Of a stretch of DNA of 64,000 nucleotides, positions 52,501-61,414 are shown piece by piece (position 1 is the first letter of the stretch; every line of letters begins with the position of its first letter). Under the pieces are notes generated by a model. It made no database searches. It saw only the letters and a list, made by a program, of their open reading frames with translations, and was not told the origin of the DNA. The position numbers were made by a program, and so were the translations under genes. The DNA comes from Luidia sarsii (taxonomy: Eukaryota; Echinodermata; Asteroidea; Paxillosida; Luidiidae). The stretch is taken from NCBI GenBank assembly GCA_949987565.1, contig OX465114.1, forward strand, positions 7,656,933-7,720,932, read 5' to 3'.

Positions 52501-54370
52501 GCCTTCCCCACCCGGCCCTGTTTGCGCTTCCCCGATGACTTCCCCACACAGCCCAGTTTGTGCTTCCTCGATGACTTCCCCACGAAGCCCTGTTTGCGCT
52601 CCCCCGATGACTTCCCCACGCAGCCCTGTTTGCACTCCCCCGATGACTTCCTCACCCAGCCTTTTTTCCACTTCCCCGATGACGTCCCCACCCAGCCATG
52701 TTTGCGCTTCCCCGATGACTTCCCCACCCAGCCCTGTTTGCGCTTCCCCGATGACTTCCCCACCCAGCCCTGTTTGCGCTTCCCCGATGACTTCCCCACC
52801 CTGCCCTGTTTGCGCTTCCCCGATGACATCCCCACCCAGCCCTGTTTGTGCTTCCCGGATAACTTCCCCACCCAGCCATGTTTGCGCTTTCCCGATGACT
52901 TCCCCACCTAACCCTGTTTGCGCTTCCACGATGACTTCCTCACCCAGCCCTTTTTGCGCTTCCCCGATGACTTCCCCACCCAGCCCTGTTTGCGCTTCCC
53001 CGATGACTTCCCCACCCAGCCCTGTTTGTACTTCCCCGATGACGTCCCCACCCAGCCCTGTTTACGCTTCCCCGATGACTTCCTCACCCAGCCCTGTTTG
53101 TACTTCCCCGATGACGTCCCCACCCAGCCATGTTTGCGCTTCCCCGATGACTTCCCCACCCAGCCCTGTTTGCGCTTCCCCGATGACTTCCCCACTCAGC
53201 TCTTTTTGCGCTTCCCCGATGACTTCCCCACCAAGCCCAGTTTGCGCTTCCCCGATGACTTCCCCACCCGTGCCTGTTTGTTCTTCCCCGATGACTTCCC
53301 CACCCAGCTCTGATTGTGCTTCCCCGATGTCTTTTCCACCAAGCCCTGTTTGTGCTTCCCCGATGACTTCCCCACCCGGCCCTGTTTGCGCTTCCCCGAT
53401 GACTTCCCCACACAGCCCTGTTTGTTCTTCCCCGATGACTTCCCCACCCAGCTCTGATTGTGCTTCCCCGATGTCTTTTCCACCAAGCCCTGTTTGTGCT
53501 TCCCCGATGACTTCCCCACCCGGCCCTGTTTGCACTTCCCCGATGACGTCCCCACCCAACCATGTTTGCGCTTCCCCCATGACTTCCCCACCCAGCCCTG
53601 TTTGCGCTTCCCCGATGACTTCCCCACCCAGCCCTGTTTGCGCTTCCCCGATGACTTCCCCACCCTGCCCTGTTTGCGCTTCCCCGATGACTTCCCCACC
53701 CAGCCCTGTTTGCGCTTCCCCGATGACTTCCCCACCCTGCCCTGTTTGCGCTTCCCCGATGACTTCCCCACCCAGCCATGTTTGCGCTCCCCGATGACTT
53801 CCCCACCCAGCCCCGTTTGCGCTTCCCCGATGACTTCCCCACCCAGCCCTGTTTGCGCTTCCCCGATGACTTCCCCACCCTTCCCTGTTTGCGCTTCCCC
53901 GATGACTTTCCCACCCAGCTCTGTTTGTGCTTCCCCGATGTCTTCTCCACCAAGCCCTGTTTGTGCTTCCCCGATGACTTCCCCACCCTGCCCTGTTTGC
54001 GCTTCCCCGATGACTTCCCCACCCTTCCCTGTTTGCGCTTCCCCGATGACTTCCCCACCCAGCCCTGTTTGCGCTTCCCGATGACTTCCCCACACAGCCA
54101 TGTTTGCGCTTCCCCGATGACTTCCCCACTCAGCCCTGTTTGCGCTTCCCCGATGACTTCCCCACCCAGCCCTGTTTGCGCTTCCCCGATGACTTCCCCA
54201 CCCTGCCCTGTTTGCGCTTCCCCGATGACGTCCCCACCCAGCCATGTTTGCGCTCCCCGATGACTTCCCCACCCAGCCCTGTTTGCGCTTCCCCGATGAC
54301 TTCCCCACCCTTCCCTGTTTGCGCTTCCCCGATGACTTCCCCACCCAGCTCTGTTTGTGCTTCCCCGATG
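49551..54370. repeat. 2,410-bp tandem duplication inside the 36-bp array
   Basis: Blocks at about 49,551-51,960 recur at about 51,961-54,370 with an exact 2,410-bp offset. The unusual TTTTTTGCGC variant at 49,927 and 52,337 and all later markers to 51,853 and 54,263 agree. Part of it (46,638-47,443) is also present 4,410 bp upstream. Few private changes separate the copies, so the event is recent. Confidence 0.82.
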
Positions 54371-54683
54371 ACTTCCCTACCCTGCCCTGTTTGCGCTTCC
54401 CCGATGACTTCCCCACCCTTCCCTGTTTGCGCTTCCCCGATGACTTCCCCACCCAGCCCTGTTTGCGCTTCCCCGATGACTTCCCCACTCAGCCCTGTTT
54501 GCGCTTCTCCGATGACTTCCCCACTCCGCCCTGTTTGCGCTTCCCCGATGACTTCCCCACACAGTCCTGTTTGCGCTTCTCCGATGACTTCCCCACCCAG
54601 CCCTGCTTGTGCTTCTCCGATGACTTCCCCACTCAGCCCTGTTTGCGCTTCCCCGATGACTTCCCCACCCAGCCATGTTTACG

Positions 54684-55010
54684 GGTATGAGAGGTTTAAC
54701 AAAACAACGATCCTCATGGGCTTAATATCAACCGAGTTAATGGCTGTAATATATCTTTTGAATTTGTTTTTCTTGGCAATTTGCGCAGAACACTTATCTC
54801 ATTAGCGTTTTTAAATATAACCCCGTTTTGAAAGGGTGACGCTTAATCATTATTAGCTTACTGGTCGTTACGAATGGGTGAAACTACCCCGTTATGGAGT
54901 GGGGGCCGGGATTGATACTTTTAGGGTTTCGTGTTGTCCTGATTATTCATGCGGCAAGGAGGAGATAACAAGGTAGTTTCATAGATAATAAAATTCAATG
55001 GTGTTTTGGG
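54684..55010. other. Spacer after the minisatellite
   Basis: No gene seen. CCCCGTTTTGAAAGGGTGAC and GGGTGAAACTACCCCGTTAT near 54,820-54,890 hint at an element end, but I cannot assign it. Confidence 0.4.
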
Positions 55011-55245
55011 GTGGTTTCTTTTGAGATGCTGGCCAGAGCGAACGCTCTTAAAGGGTTCGCACCAAGGCCGGGCGATGTTTTGGCCGGGATTTGTCAGCCA
55101 GATTCCATAGCACTGCGCCTTCGCGATCCCGATTCCTTTGTTGCCTGTAGCCTGCACAGCTGTGAGGAAGCGTGGGGGTCTGTGATGGGCGAGTGTCCAG
55201 GAACTGGTGTCCGAGTCAAGGGCTGGTTGCACGGAGGCATAGAAA
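55011..55245 (+). mobile_element. DIRS-like retrotransposon remnant, segment upstream of the RT
   Basis: The plus-strand frame reads LRDPDSFVACSLHSCEEAWG, then GECPGTGVRVKGWLHGGIEIY. I recognise this as the stretch ahead of the reverse transcriptase core in DIRS/Ngaro-type (tyrosine-recombinase) retrotransposons. The expected pre-core motifs are missing after it, so the element is internally deleted. It lies antisense to the proposed ApeC gene. Confidence 0.55.
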
Positions 55246-55570
55246 TTTACATACTTTTCCCAATCGTATTAAGGTACAAACAGAGGCAGGAATTTTTATT
55301 CGGCTGTGCCTCCAGATATTTATTTGCCTGTGTCCTTTATCATTGATACGATTACGAAGCTTTTTTTATTTCGGTAGAATTGCTGTGCCCTGTAACTGAG
55401 ACTGTGCCAACGAGATGTGTAAATAACCTTTCAGTCCAGTCGAGTAAGCCGAGGTCGGTCTCACATAATTATACGTATGACGGTTGCAGAGGTCTGGTGT
55501 AAGGAAGGACACACCTTTTTAAGTTGGTGCCCTTGGGGGTCATCGTCAAGCCAAAAAACATGGGAGGTTT

Positions 55571-56023
55571 CTTTTCGAGCACGGACGATGCCCAGGGTTA
55601 TAGGCAGATTCTCCTTGCGGACAGGTCCAAACAATTTTGTAGATTCGAGTGGGGAGGGATTATTTTGTTTATTCGACCCTGCCGGCTTTAAAAATAGTGC
55701 CTATGTTTATTTTACTGTGAGTTTCTGTCTGTCAACGCGGTTGGAGAACAGGGGTGGTGTCATACAGAAGTATGGAGTGAAGACCGCTTCGATAGAGAGG
55801 TATGAGCCAGGACTAAGCTGAATTAATGTCGTACCTTTTCGCACTTCGCTTTCAGGATGTTGGAGATGAAGCTTACAAGAGGGCATCAAGGGCTCTGTGT
55901 GTCGTCTGCTACATGCAGTCACTGCTTGGTTATTTAGTCTATCTCAAGAAGAGCCAACTTGTTCCGGCTGCTAGCATTGTCTATTTAGGACTTCGCAACA
56001 TCGAGAGAAGATATCTTAACTGA
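55571..56023 (+). mobile_element. DIRS-like reverse transcriptase remnant (frameshifted)
   Basis: At 55,575-55,690 one frame reads SSTDDAQGYRQILLADRSKQ followed by FCRFEWGG, the RT strand that includes the first catalytic Asp region. The frame then stops and another frame continues FKNSAYVYFTVSFCLSTRLE at about 55,690-55,750, matching the PFG.K.SA.VY part. At 55,880-55,970 SLLGYLVYLKKSQLVPAAS and IVYLGL match the thumb-proximal segment. The catalytic YxDD-type motif is not visible, and inserted sequence separates the blocks. This is a dead copy. Confidence 0.65.
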
Positions 56024-56248
56024 AGACAAGACATATTTTGAACTTGAAGACCATTTTGTTTGTGAAAGGGGTGTTTCACAAATGTTTCACAATTTCACGT
56101 TCCGATTGGATGACGTTACACCTTTGCCGCTAACTAATCTAGTGCGCGACGTTTCCTTTTGCCGGTTCATTGATTAAATCTCGAAGCCGATATCTTGAAG
56201 AAAGGATCGTCATAAGCGTCTGCGGCTCAGTTCAGTTGCGACTGACTT

Positions 56249-56581
56249 CAGTGGGTGCCATCGGGCAGTAACAGGGCAGATGCGCCTTCAAGAGCGCCGT
56301 CCAGGACGGACTCACCACTTTCAGGAACGCTATGGCGGATCCTGCAGCCGAGTTCGGATGGAACACGTGTTTTACATTGTGATCTGATGACTCTTCCGTC
56401 GAATGTGCCAGGACGAAAGGATGGCCATCCCTATGTATTTTTCACTAGGGACCTAGTGCCTGCTACATTAGGAGTGTATGTCTTTTGTCAGCCTTGTCCA
56501 CGAGGAGAAGTTTCGTATGCATTTCCCCACTTCGTCCTCGTGGCATATCAGTCGTTCGGATGTTTCGGTAATGGGATAACG
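56249..56581 (+). mobile_element. DIRS-like RNase H / C-terminal region remnant
   Basis: The frame reads WVPSGSNRADAPSRAPS, then HCDLMTLPSNVPGRKDGHP, then a TLGVYVFCQ...FPHFVLV stretch. The WVPS..N.ADAPSR and DLMALPSNV motifs are hallmarks of the RNase H end of DIRS-like ORFs. This piece keeps its frame for about 109 codons, the best preserved part of the element. Confidence 0.7.
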
Positions 56582-56637
56582 TAGTTGTTACGCTGGTCCT
56601 TCCAAAACATCCGCATCCGAGGCCTTGGTGGCCACAG

Positions 56638-57045
56638 TTGCACTCCTCCGTTCAGAAGTCTAGGCGTCTAAGTAAGACAGATCAGACAGGAGTTCTCGAG
56701 GTGCTCTCTAAGAGAGGTTACCTGCCCATTGGCAAGTGTTATTTTCCCCCAGCAAATGAAATGCCGGCGGTTTCAGGCGTTGTTCCTCATCGGGTTTCAG
56801 TGGCGATTGTTTATATTGATTTTATGTTAAAATGTGTTATTTCATGAACGTTGAAAATGGTTGACACTTTCTGGAGCGACAGAGCTGCAGACACCAAAAT
56901 CAAGCAGGTCATGAGGCGTTGCAGCACTGTCTGGATACACCAAGAGACAGTAGACTTGGAGGGTGATGGCAAGGCAGCCAGGGCAGATCTTGCGGGACAT
57001 TTCTACCAGCTGCTCAACTCGGGATATAAGGCAGAGTCTATTTAA
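56638..57045 (+). mobile_element. Probable tail of the DIRS-like element (possible recombinase remnant)
   Basis: Two short open pieces, 56,638-56,847 and 56,851-57,045, lie where the tyrosine recombinase ORF would be expected. I cannot see the R..HxxR..Y catalytic residues. The second piece is rich in charged residues (DTKIKQVMRRCSTVW, LEGDGKAARADLAGHFYQLL). Assignment rests mainly on position. Confidence 0.3.
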
Positions 57046-57276
57046 TGGAAGTCACAAGAATAATCACGCGTGGGATAGACACGGATAGATCTTCTGTGGG
57101 GTTGGTGACGTTGAGCCCCATCTGTAATGACATGAGCTGCCATTTACAATCTCAGTGAAGGATGGGTGAGAGGTAGGGAGCAATGGCCAAGCGAGGGTTG
57201 GAGAGTAAAATCGTTTTCGCCCATATATCATTCATGTAGATGTCTGAGCCTGAGAAGAACGCCTTGATGCTAATAT

Positions 57277-58153
57277 AGTCCGTGGTGGTGGAAGATCGAT
57301 ACTGATTACCTATCAAGCGCTGCGTTGACTATATAGCTACAGGCTGGCTGCTGTAATCCTCTACTCTTCCAATACGCAGGATTAATATGGATTAAGATGT
57401 GTAATAATTATGTACCACCTGTGCATTGTAGGAAAGACTTGCCCAACGTCTTGATTCAAAACTATCAGTCCCGGCAAGAATGGTTCCGTTACTCGGCAAA
57501 CCTCGGTCTAAAAGCCGAGTTTGTTTTTTTTGAGAATGCGATGAAATGAGGAGTCTGATGAAATACGTGATCCTATCACAAAGCCTATACGCTTGTTTCC
57601 TTCTTAGAAAAACAGCAATCGCTTTTTTGAAATAGGTATCGGATTTGGGGAAATAACAAGCAAAAACCTTTTTTTTCAGATTTTCGCTTTACAGAAAGTT
57701 ATTGGCTATTCAACATACCCTAGAAAAATCAATATGCGCGGTCATTAAATTCGATTACGATTTTGGAAATGCATCCGACTCGTAAGCAAATAGCTTCTAT
57801 TTTTCAAAACGTGTGTTCATTTTTGGGGGTTGATTTATGTTTCTTACTAGAGTCCTTGCGGCAAGGTCAACAAACTGTGCTTCCACAGTGAGCCAACCAT
57901 ACGACAATGCGTGTGGTACTCCGTGCACCGCCTCTACAGTGCATATAGTAGGCTTAAAATACTTGCAGTGTTCCTTTTGTACAAGCTCGGTTACTTTCAA
58001 GTCAACTATTTTTATACCGACGTGACGGCGTGCTTGCTGAAATTTGTTTACTCCAATTGCAAGTTTCTACAACCACGGGAAGAGGAGGGGGTGCAAGTTC
58101 CTAAGGATGGAGAAGTAATATGGGTGTTTTTTTTTTACGTTTTTAGGCACAGT
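57277..58153 (+). repeat. Unknown dispersed repeat, copy A
   Basis: This ~875-bp segment is collinear with 61,415-62,299 (copy C). Its first ~180 bp also match 59,731-59,952 (copy B). Shared blocks include CTATCACAAAGCCTA, GGCAAGGTCAACAAACT, AATGCGTGTGGTA, ATTGCAAGT.TCTACAACCAC and, with copy B, GTCTTGATTCAAAACTATCA. No intact frame is shared by the copies, so the family is probably non-coding mobile DNA or a segmental duplication. Confidence 0.75.
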
Positions 58154-58840
58154 GTTGGGGCGCCAGTCGGAACAAATTCGAGCATTATATGCCGTCTCGC
58201 CCGGATTTACTTCCCCACTTGCATTCAGATGCAAACGACCGATTGTTGTAAACATGGCTGCAACAGCTCGGGGATTACGCATCGTGGATGCAGGTGTGTT
58301 TTTTTTGCTTCCAAGTAAAACAAAATCAACTGATATAAAATAGTGAACGTTTAAGATGCAACGACCAGCAACGTCGCACGAAATTGTCAGAAATCGCATC
58401 ACATCGAAGCAGGTCATTCTGGACCTACTTTTGGGAAAACAGACTATTTGCCATTCCCTGCCTTCACCTAAAAAAGGTGCCTTGACATTATCGATCCGCC
58501 ATTGAGAACAACAATATCCATTGACCGAATCCAGTAACTATGTTTTCTTTTACTGGGCTGTGAATTTAATCATTACAGTAATTTGGTGTAAACAATTATT
58601 CTATGAACTGTTTAAAAACAAAGTTAAACCAAACACGCAGAAGGTTCACTTCTCTGATCGCTGACATTTCGTTCATGTAATTTGCCGCTACTTATGGTTT
58701 TGTTCATTTAAACACCCCGACAGTATCTTGGATCCGCAAAACTTTCGCTCGGTTGATGTCAGATCAGCGCATGTAATCAAAAACTGGACATTGTACGTAT
58801 TGGCTGATTTACTATTTCACAGTGAATATAATTTATGGTC
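58154..58840. other. No recognisable feature
   Basis: Low-copy AT-rich sequence. Overlapping frames at 58,067-58,417 on both strands show nothing recognisable. Confidence 0.45.
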
Positions 58841-58845
58841 ACTGG

Positions 58846-59055
58846 TGCATTATCGGTTGATTGTTTGATACATTATTGGTTGATATATTTTCGGTTCTGT
58901 TTTGATACAATATAGGTTAGAGTACTTTTCCTATTACATTATTCGTGGACACGTGATGCATTATTGGTTAGAAATTAACTACACCATCGGTCAATTTGTG
59001 ATACATTATTGGTTGGTGATACATTATCCGCTGGTTACTACATGATCAGTTGTAA
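58846..59055 (+). repeat. Degenerate ~21-bp tandem repeat (about 10 copies)
   Basis: The motif GATACATTATTGGTTG recurs in diverged form (GCATTATCGGTTG, ATACATTATTGGTTG, TACAATATAGGTTAG, GCATTATTGGTTAG, TACATTATCCGCTGG) with spacers, giving a mean period near 21 bp. Divergence indicates an old minisatellite. CATTATTGGTTG contains ATTGG, the inverse of a CCAAT box, but I see no promoter here. Confidence 0.65.
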
Positions 59056-59427
59056 CAACAACTAATAATGGCCTGTATCAATATCGGCAGAATGTCTCAT
59101 GAGAATAGGATGTTAAAATCAATGGATAGTTTTGGTAACAACAACAGAGCAAACACATCGTGCTTCGCTATGTTTGATGCAATGGAACGCGGTGCCAATT
59201 GTCTTGAATGGTTTGGGTTCGGAATCGGGGAATAATATCGTTACAGTAAATGCACTGTGCTGAGCTTGGCCGCTCTTCTGTAGAAAAAACCATGTCTCAC
59301 AAATATTGGGTTGCCACAATTCTACCATGACAAAGAATTGTTTTCTGTAGTTATATCAGTCTTTTCATGAAACCCTTTTTCAGTCCTTAAAAAAACACGT
59401 ATTTGTCTTTTAAAAAAATCAGTGGAC
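59056..59427. other. No recognisable feature
   Basis: The minus-strand open frame at 59,119-59,328 has no family motif. Nothing else seen. Confidence 0.4.
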
Positions 59428-59470
59428 CTGAAATTTCGATCCTAGCACGGCGTCCTTTCAGAAACCAGGT
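59428..59470 (-). repeat. Third copy of the hammerhead-like repeat
   Basis: The minus strand reads CTGAAAGGACGCCGTGCTAG followed by GATCGAAATTTCAGGTCCAC. It aligns with the right arm of the hairpin at 39.1 kb (TTGAGAAAGG..CCTGCTAGGCTCGAAACGTCAGGCCCAC). The CGAAA core and flanking CAGG.CCACT are kept; the GUC and CUGANGA positions are changed. Confidence 0.5.
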
Positions 59471-59706
59471 TGACTCGCGTTTGAATTCCCCTAATTTCTG
59501 CCGCTCTCATTTTCGAACCAAAATTCAATCAGTTTGTGTTTTTAGATAGGCCTAACCCATCTATTCGTAAAATGCTCCAATGTCAATTGTTATAAACAGT
59601 TGAAGTTCCTTCTAAAACTAGCCGACCGGCGGTTTAACAATTGAAAAGTGTTTTTCAGGGCTTATAATTTGAGCCCAACACGTGTTCTAATACTTAAGTA
59701 CTTGTG

Positions 59707-59741
59707 ACCACGGACATAATAACATAATATAAGTCCGTGGT
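59707..59741. other. Short palindrome at the start of repeat copy B
   Basis: ACCACGGAC (59,707-59,715) and GTCCGTGGT (59,733-59,741) form a perfect 9-bp stem around an AT-only-plus-C loop of 17 nt. GTCCGTGGT is also where copy A begins (57,278), so this may be the true 5' end of the repeat family. Confidence 0.6.
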
Positions 59742-59952
59742 ATAGTGACAACATCGCTACTGATGTGTTCTCAAGCGCTGTGTTGACTAGTTACCGACTG
59801 GCTCCTACAAACATCTACGCTTCACTTGTTCAGGATTAAGATACTTAGATCAAATCTATAGAGTATATAAATCTGTGATATGTACCATCTGTGCTATGGA
59901 AGAAAAACTTTCACAACGTCTTGATTCAAAACTATCAGTCCCGGCTGATGTT
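59731..59952 (+). repeat. Unknown dispersed repeat, copy B (truncated)
   Basis: Matches the first ~180-220 bp of copies A and C and stops at TATCAGTCCCGGC, exactly where the long inverted-repeat element begins. It does not resume after that element. Confidence 0.65.
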
Positions 59953-60395
59953 TAATGTTAGCGTCGAGGAGAATCTATATAATCCACCCGATGAGGGTTA
60001 GCCCTGCTCGACTTGATAAACACTGAATGCTCATTGTTTTGCCCGATGCCTGATGAAAATATTTCAGACAGCTCCAATTTCTAGCACTGTGCGCTGCCGC
60101 AAGATTGCCTTACACACGCACATGCATGGTTTGTGCGTTATCTGTGTGCGCGAGGCGCACTATAATTATACGCGACTACATTGCGTAACTGCATTATACA
60201 ATATACAAATATTGCCTGGTCATGTGGTTAAGACGTCCGTACTAGAAAGCGGGAGTTGCGGGTTCGAATCCCGCCAGAGTTGCCTGAAATAATTATTTAT
60301 ATCAGGCATCGGGCAAAGCACTGCATACTCAGTGTTTATCACGTGGAGCAAGGCCAAAACCTCATTGAACTACATTCTCCTCGACGCAGACATTA
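59953..60395. mobile_element. ~440-bp inverted-repeat (MITE-like) element
   Basis: The left ~100 bp (59,953-60,055) and right ~95 bp (60,301-60,395) are imperfect inverses. Matching blocks are TAATGTTAGCGTCGAGGAGA against TCTCCTCGACGCAGACATTA, TGATAAACACTGA against TCAGTGTTTATCA, and TTTGCCCGATGCCTGAT against ATCAGGCATCGGGCAAA. Long terminal inverted repeats with no coding capacity fit a MITE or fold-back element. A target-site duplication is not clear. The middle carries a tRNA-like segment. Confidence 0.75.
60210..60283 (+). ncRNA. tRNA-like Pol III segment (tRNA-Ser/Leu-like, not a working tRNA)
   Basis: TGGTCATGTGGTTAAGACG at 60,217-60,235 closely resembles the A box and D arm of eukaryotic Ser/Leu tRNAs. 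GGTTCGAATCC at 60,261-60,271 is a perfect B box in a perfect T arm (GCGGG / 7-nt loop / CCCGC). A CTAGAAA loop would give anticodon AGA. However, the anticodon stem pairs poorly, the long variable arm of tRNA-Ser is missing, and the bases where the acceptor strands should lie (TATTGCC and CAGAGTT) do not pair. It is therefore a tRNA-derived relic or SINE head inside the inverted-repeat element. The Pol III boxes may still work. Confidence 0.65.
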
Positions 60396-60399
60396 TGTC

Positions 60400-61005
60400 A
60401 TATTTATGTTTAAGTTCTTATATATAATCCTTTGGCAAATCCCCACCGCCCGGACGAGTGGACCGGCGACTTAACATTTGTGCAGGGGGTTTAGTTTTCG
60501 CTGGGCTTATCACTTGCTCTACTACTGAAGTACTAATGGCAGTCATCCGATCTGACTATGTCACTTCCTATTAGCTCAACACGGGCCAATTTAAAGCCCC
60601 TACACAACATTGGTAAGATCAAAAAACAGTAATTTTCCCAGATTTACTTGCAACTTATACAGTTTGAAGATACCCGTTTAGTAGAAATGTTTCTCCCTAA
60701 AATGTTGTATTTGTGGAGAAAAGAGTAAAATGAATCGTTTACGTCTCAACCACTTCTAAACAAGTATTCGGAATAGTACGTTGTTAAATGCTGCTTTTTT
60801 GCGAAATAAATGAAGTGGTTATCTCGATTTTCTCGAGACTCGTTTGGCGGATTGAGCTGAAAAAAAAATGTTTACAGGTGTGCTATTTCATGCATATGTT
60901 GGATCAGACAGCGAATGGATGTTATTCTTTGACATCGACCAATGTTGTGAAAGGCTCTAATGCAGTCATTTCAAGAGCTCAATGTATTTCCCTTTGAAAT
61001 ATGAG
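60400..61005. other. Spacer without recognised gene
   Basis: Contains the second copy of the direct repeat (about 60,461-60,540). The plus-strand frame at 60,788-60,997 has no family signature. Confidence 0.4.
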
Positions 61006-61011
61006 ACTTAC

Positions 61012-61101
61012 CAGTTGAGGAGAGGGCTGTGGTTTTCCCCGCCGTTGTTGACTCTGGTGTAGTGACAACAGTAGAACTTTCCTCCGATGTAGTAGGAGTA
61101 G
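61012..61101 (-). CDS. Probable Thr/Ser-rich linker exon (phase 1-1, 90 nt)
   Basis: On the minus strand a 90-nt segment lies between the acceptor TTTGATCTAAAATAG and the donor G|GTAAGT, both canonical. In the phase-1 frame it reads TPTTSEESSTVVTTPESTT followed by AGKTTALSST, with 17 Thr or Ser in 29 residues. Such mucin-like linkers, a likely O-glycosylation target, commonly join extracellular domains. The phase fits the ApeC exon at 40,950-41,234, and joining them would give a Glu at the border followed by GSSWPQGVYG. All three frames are open over so short a stretch, so the frame choice rests on composition and phase. Linking it to the ApeC gene 20 kb away is inference. Confidence 0.5.
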
Positions 61102-61414
61102 CTATTTTAGATCAAACGTACAACAAAATAAGAGATTAACAGTCTTCCGAGTGATTATCAGTCGCAGAAACATTACGAAAACTAGCAGGAATGTTACCAA
61201 GACAAATCAACAAATAAATCTACAGTTCAGAGATAGATCCATCCATAAACAGTATGGACAATAGATTCACAGCCGAACAATTTCAGCACAATCTCATCCA
61301 TTGTTACTGATATTATTCTGCTCTTTTCTTACGTCATATGCACTGTGCTTGTCTTGAAGTTGAGGTATCAGTGTACACGATGGTGTACAGACGTATACAA
61401 GAAACACGTAATTG
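61102..61414. other. Spacer with a small palindrome
   Basis: TGTACAC-GATG-GTGTACA at 61,372-61,389 is a perfect 7-bp inverted repeat. No further upstream exon of the proposed gene could be identified here. Confidence 0.45.

Larger units (their letters stand above)
42349..54683. repeat. 36-bp GC-rich minisatellite (~340 copies, 12.3 kb)
   Basis: The unit consists of TTCCCCGATGACTTCCCCAC followed by CCAGCCCTGTTTGCGC, 36 bp in all, repeated without interruption. Common variants are GACGTCCCC for GACTTCCCC, CCATG for CCCTG, CCACC-AAG for CCACCCAG, and TGTGC or TGCAC for TGCGC. Because 36 is divisible by three, five of the six frames run open for long distances. Plus-strand frames repeat FPDDFPTQPCLR or SPMTSPPSPVCA; minus-strand frames repeat GKSSGKRKQGWV, GEVIGEAQTGLG or GSHRGSANRAGW. 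The longest runs 1,468 codons (42,571-46,977) and opens at TTG. There is no ATG leader, signal peptide or flanking coding exon to support translation. Its position between minus-strand exons at 41.2 and 61.0 kb suggests an intron. Confidence 0.95.
59617..60540. repeat. Direct repeats flanking copy B and the inverted-repeat element
   Basis: GACCGGCGGTTTAACA (59,624) followed by CAGGGCTTAT and AAGTACT recurs as GACCGGCGACTTAACA (60,461) followed by CTGGGCTTAT and AAGTACT. Each copy is about 80-90 bp and they are ~838 bp apart, with copy B and the 440-bp element between them. Either a larger duplication or a composite insertion. Confidence 0.5.

Noticed and set aside
42349..54683. CRISPR array
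   Set aside because: Units are directly adjacent with no unique spacers, and the surrounding genes are eukaryotic and spliced.
1..54683. Possibility that the near-identical long duplications are assembly artefacts
   Set aside because: Not adopted as the main reading, because the copies carry private differences (for example at 21,963 against 28,891). It cannot be excluded without long reads.
42335..54805. Pro/Ser/Cys-rich or Gly/Lys-rich giant repetitive proteins on either strand
   Set aside because: Five frames are open at once on both strands, as expected for a stop-poor 36-bp repeat. The longest frame and the first one of the array start at TTG, and there is no flanking leader or exon. 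Frames switch at single-base deletions without consequence.
57837..58318. Short plus-strand genes in repeat copy A
   Set aside because: The frame is not conserved in the collinear copy C, so it is not under coding constraint.
60210..60283. Functional tRNA-Ser(AGA) gene
   Set aside because: The T arm is perfect, but the acceptor strands do not pair, the anticodon stem is poor and the long variable arm is missing. It also sits inside a repeat element.
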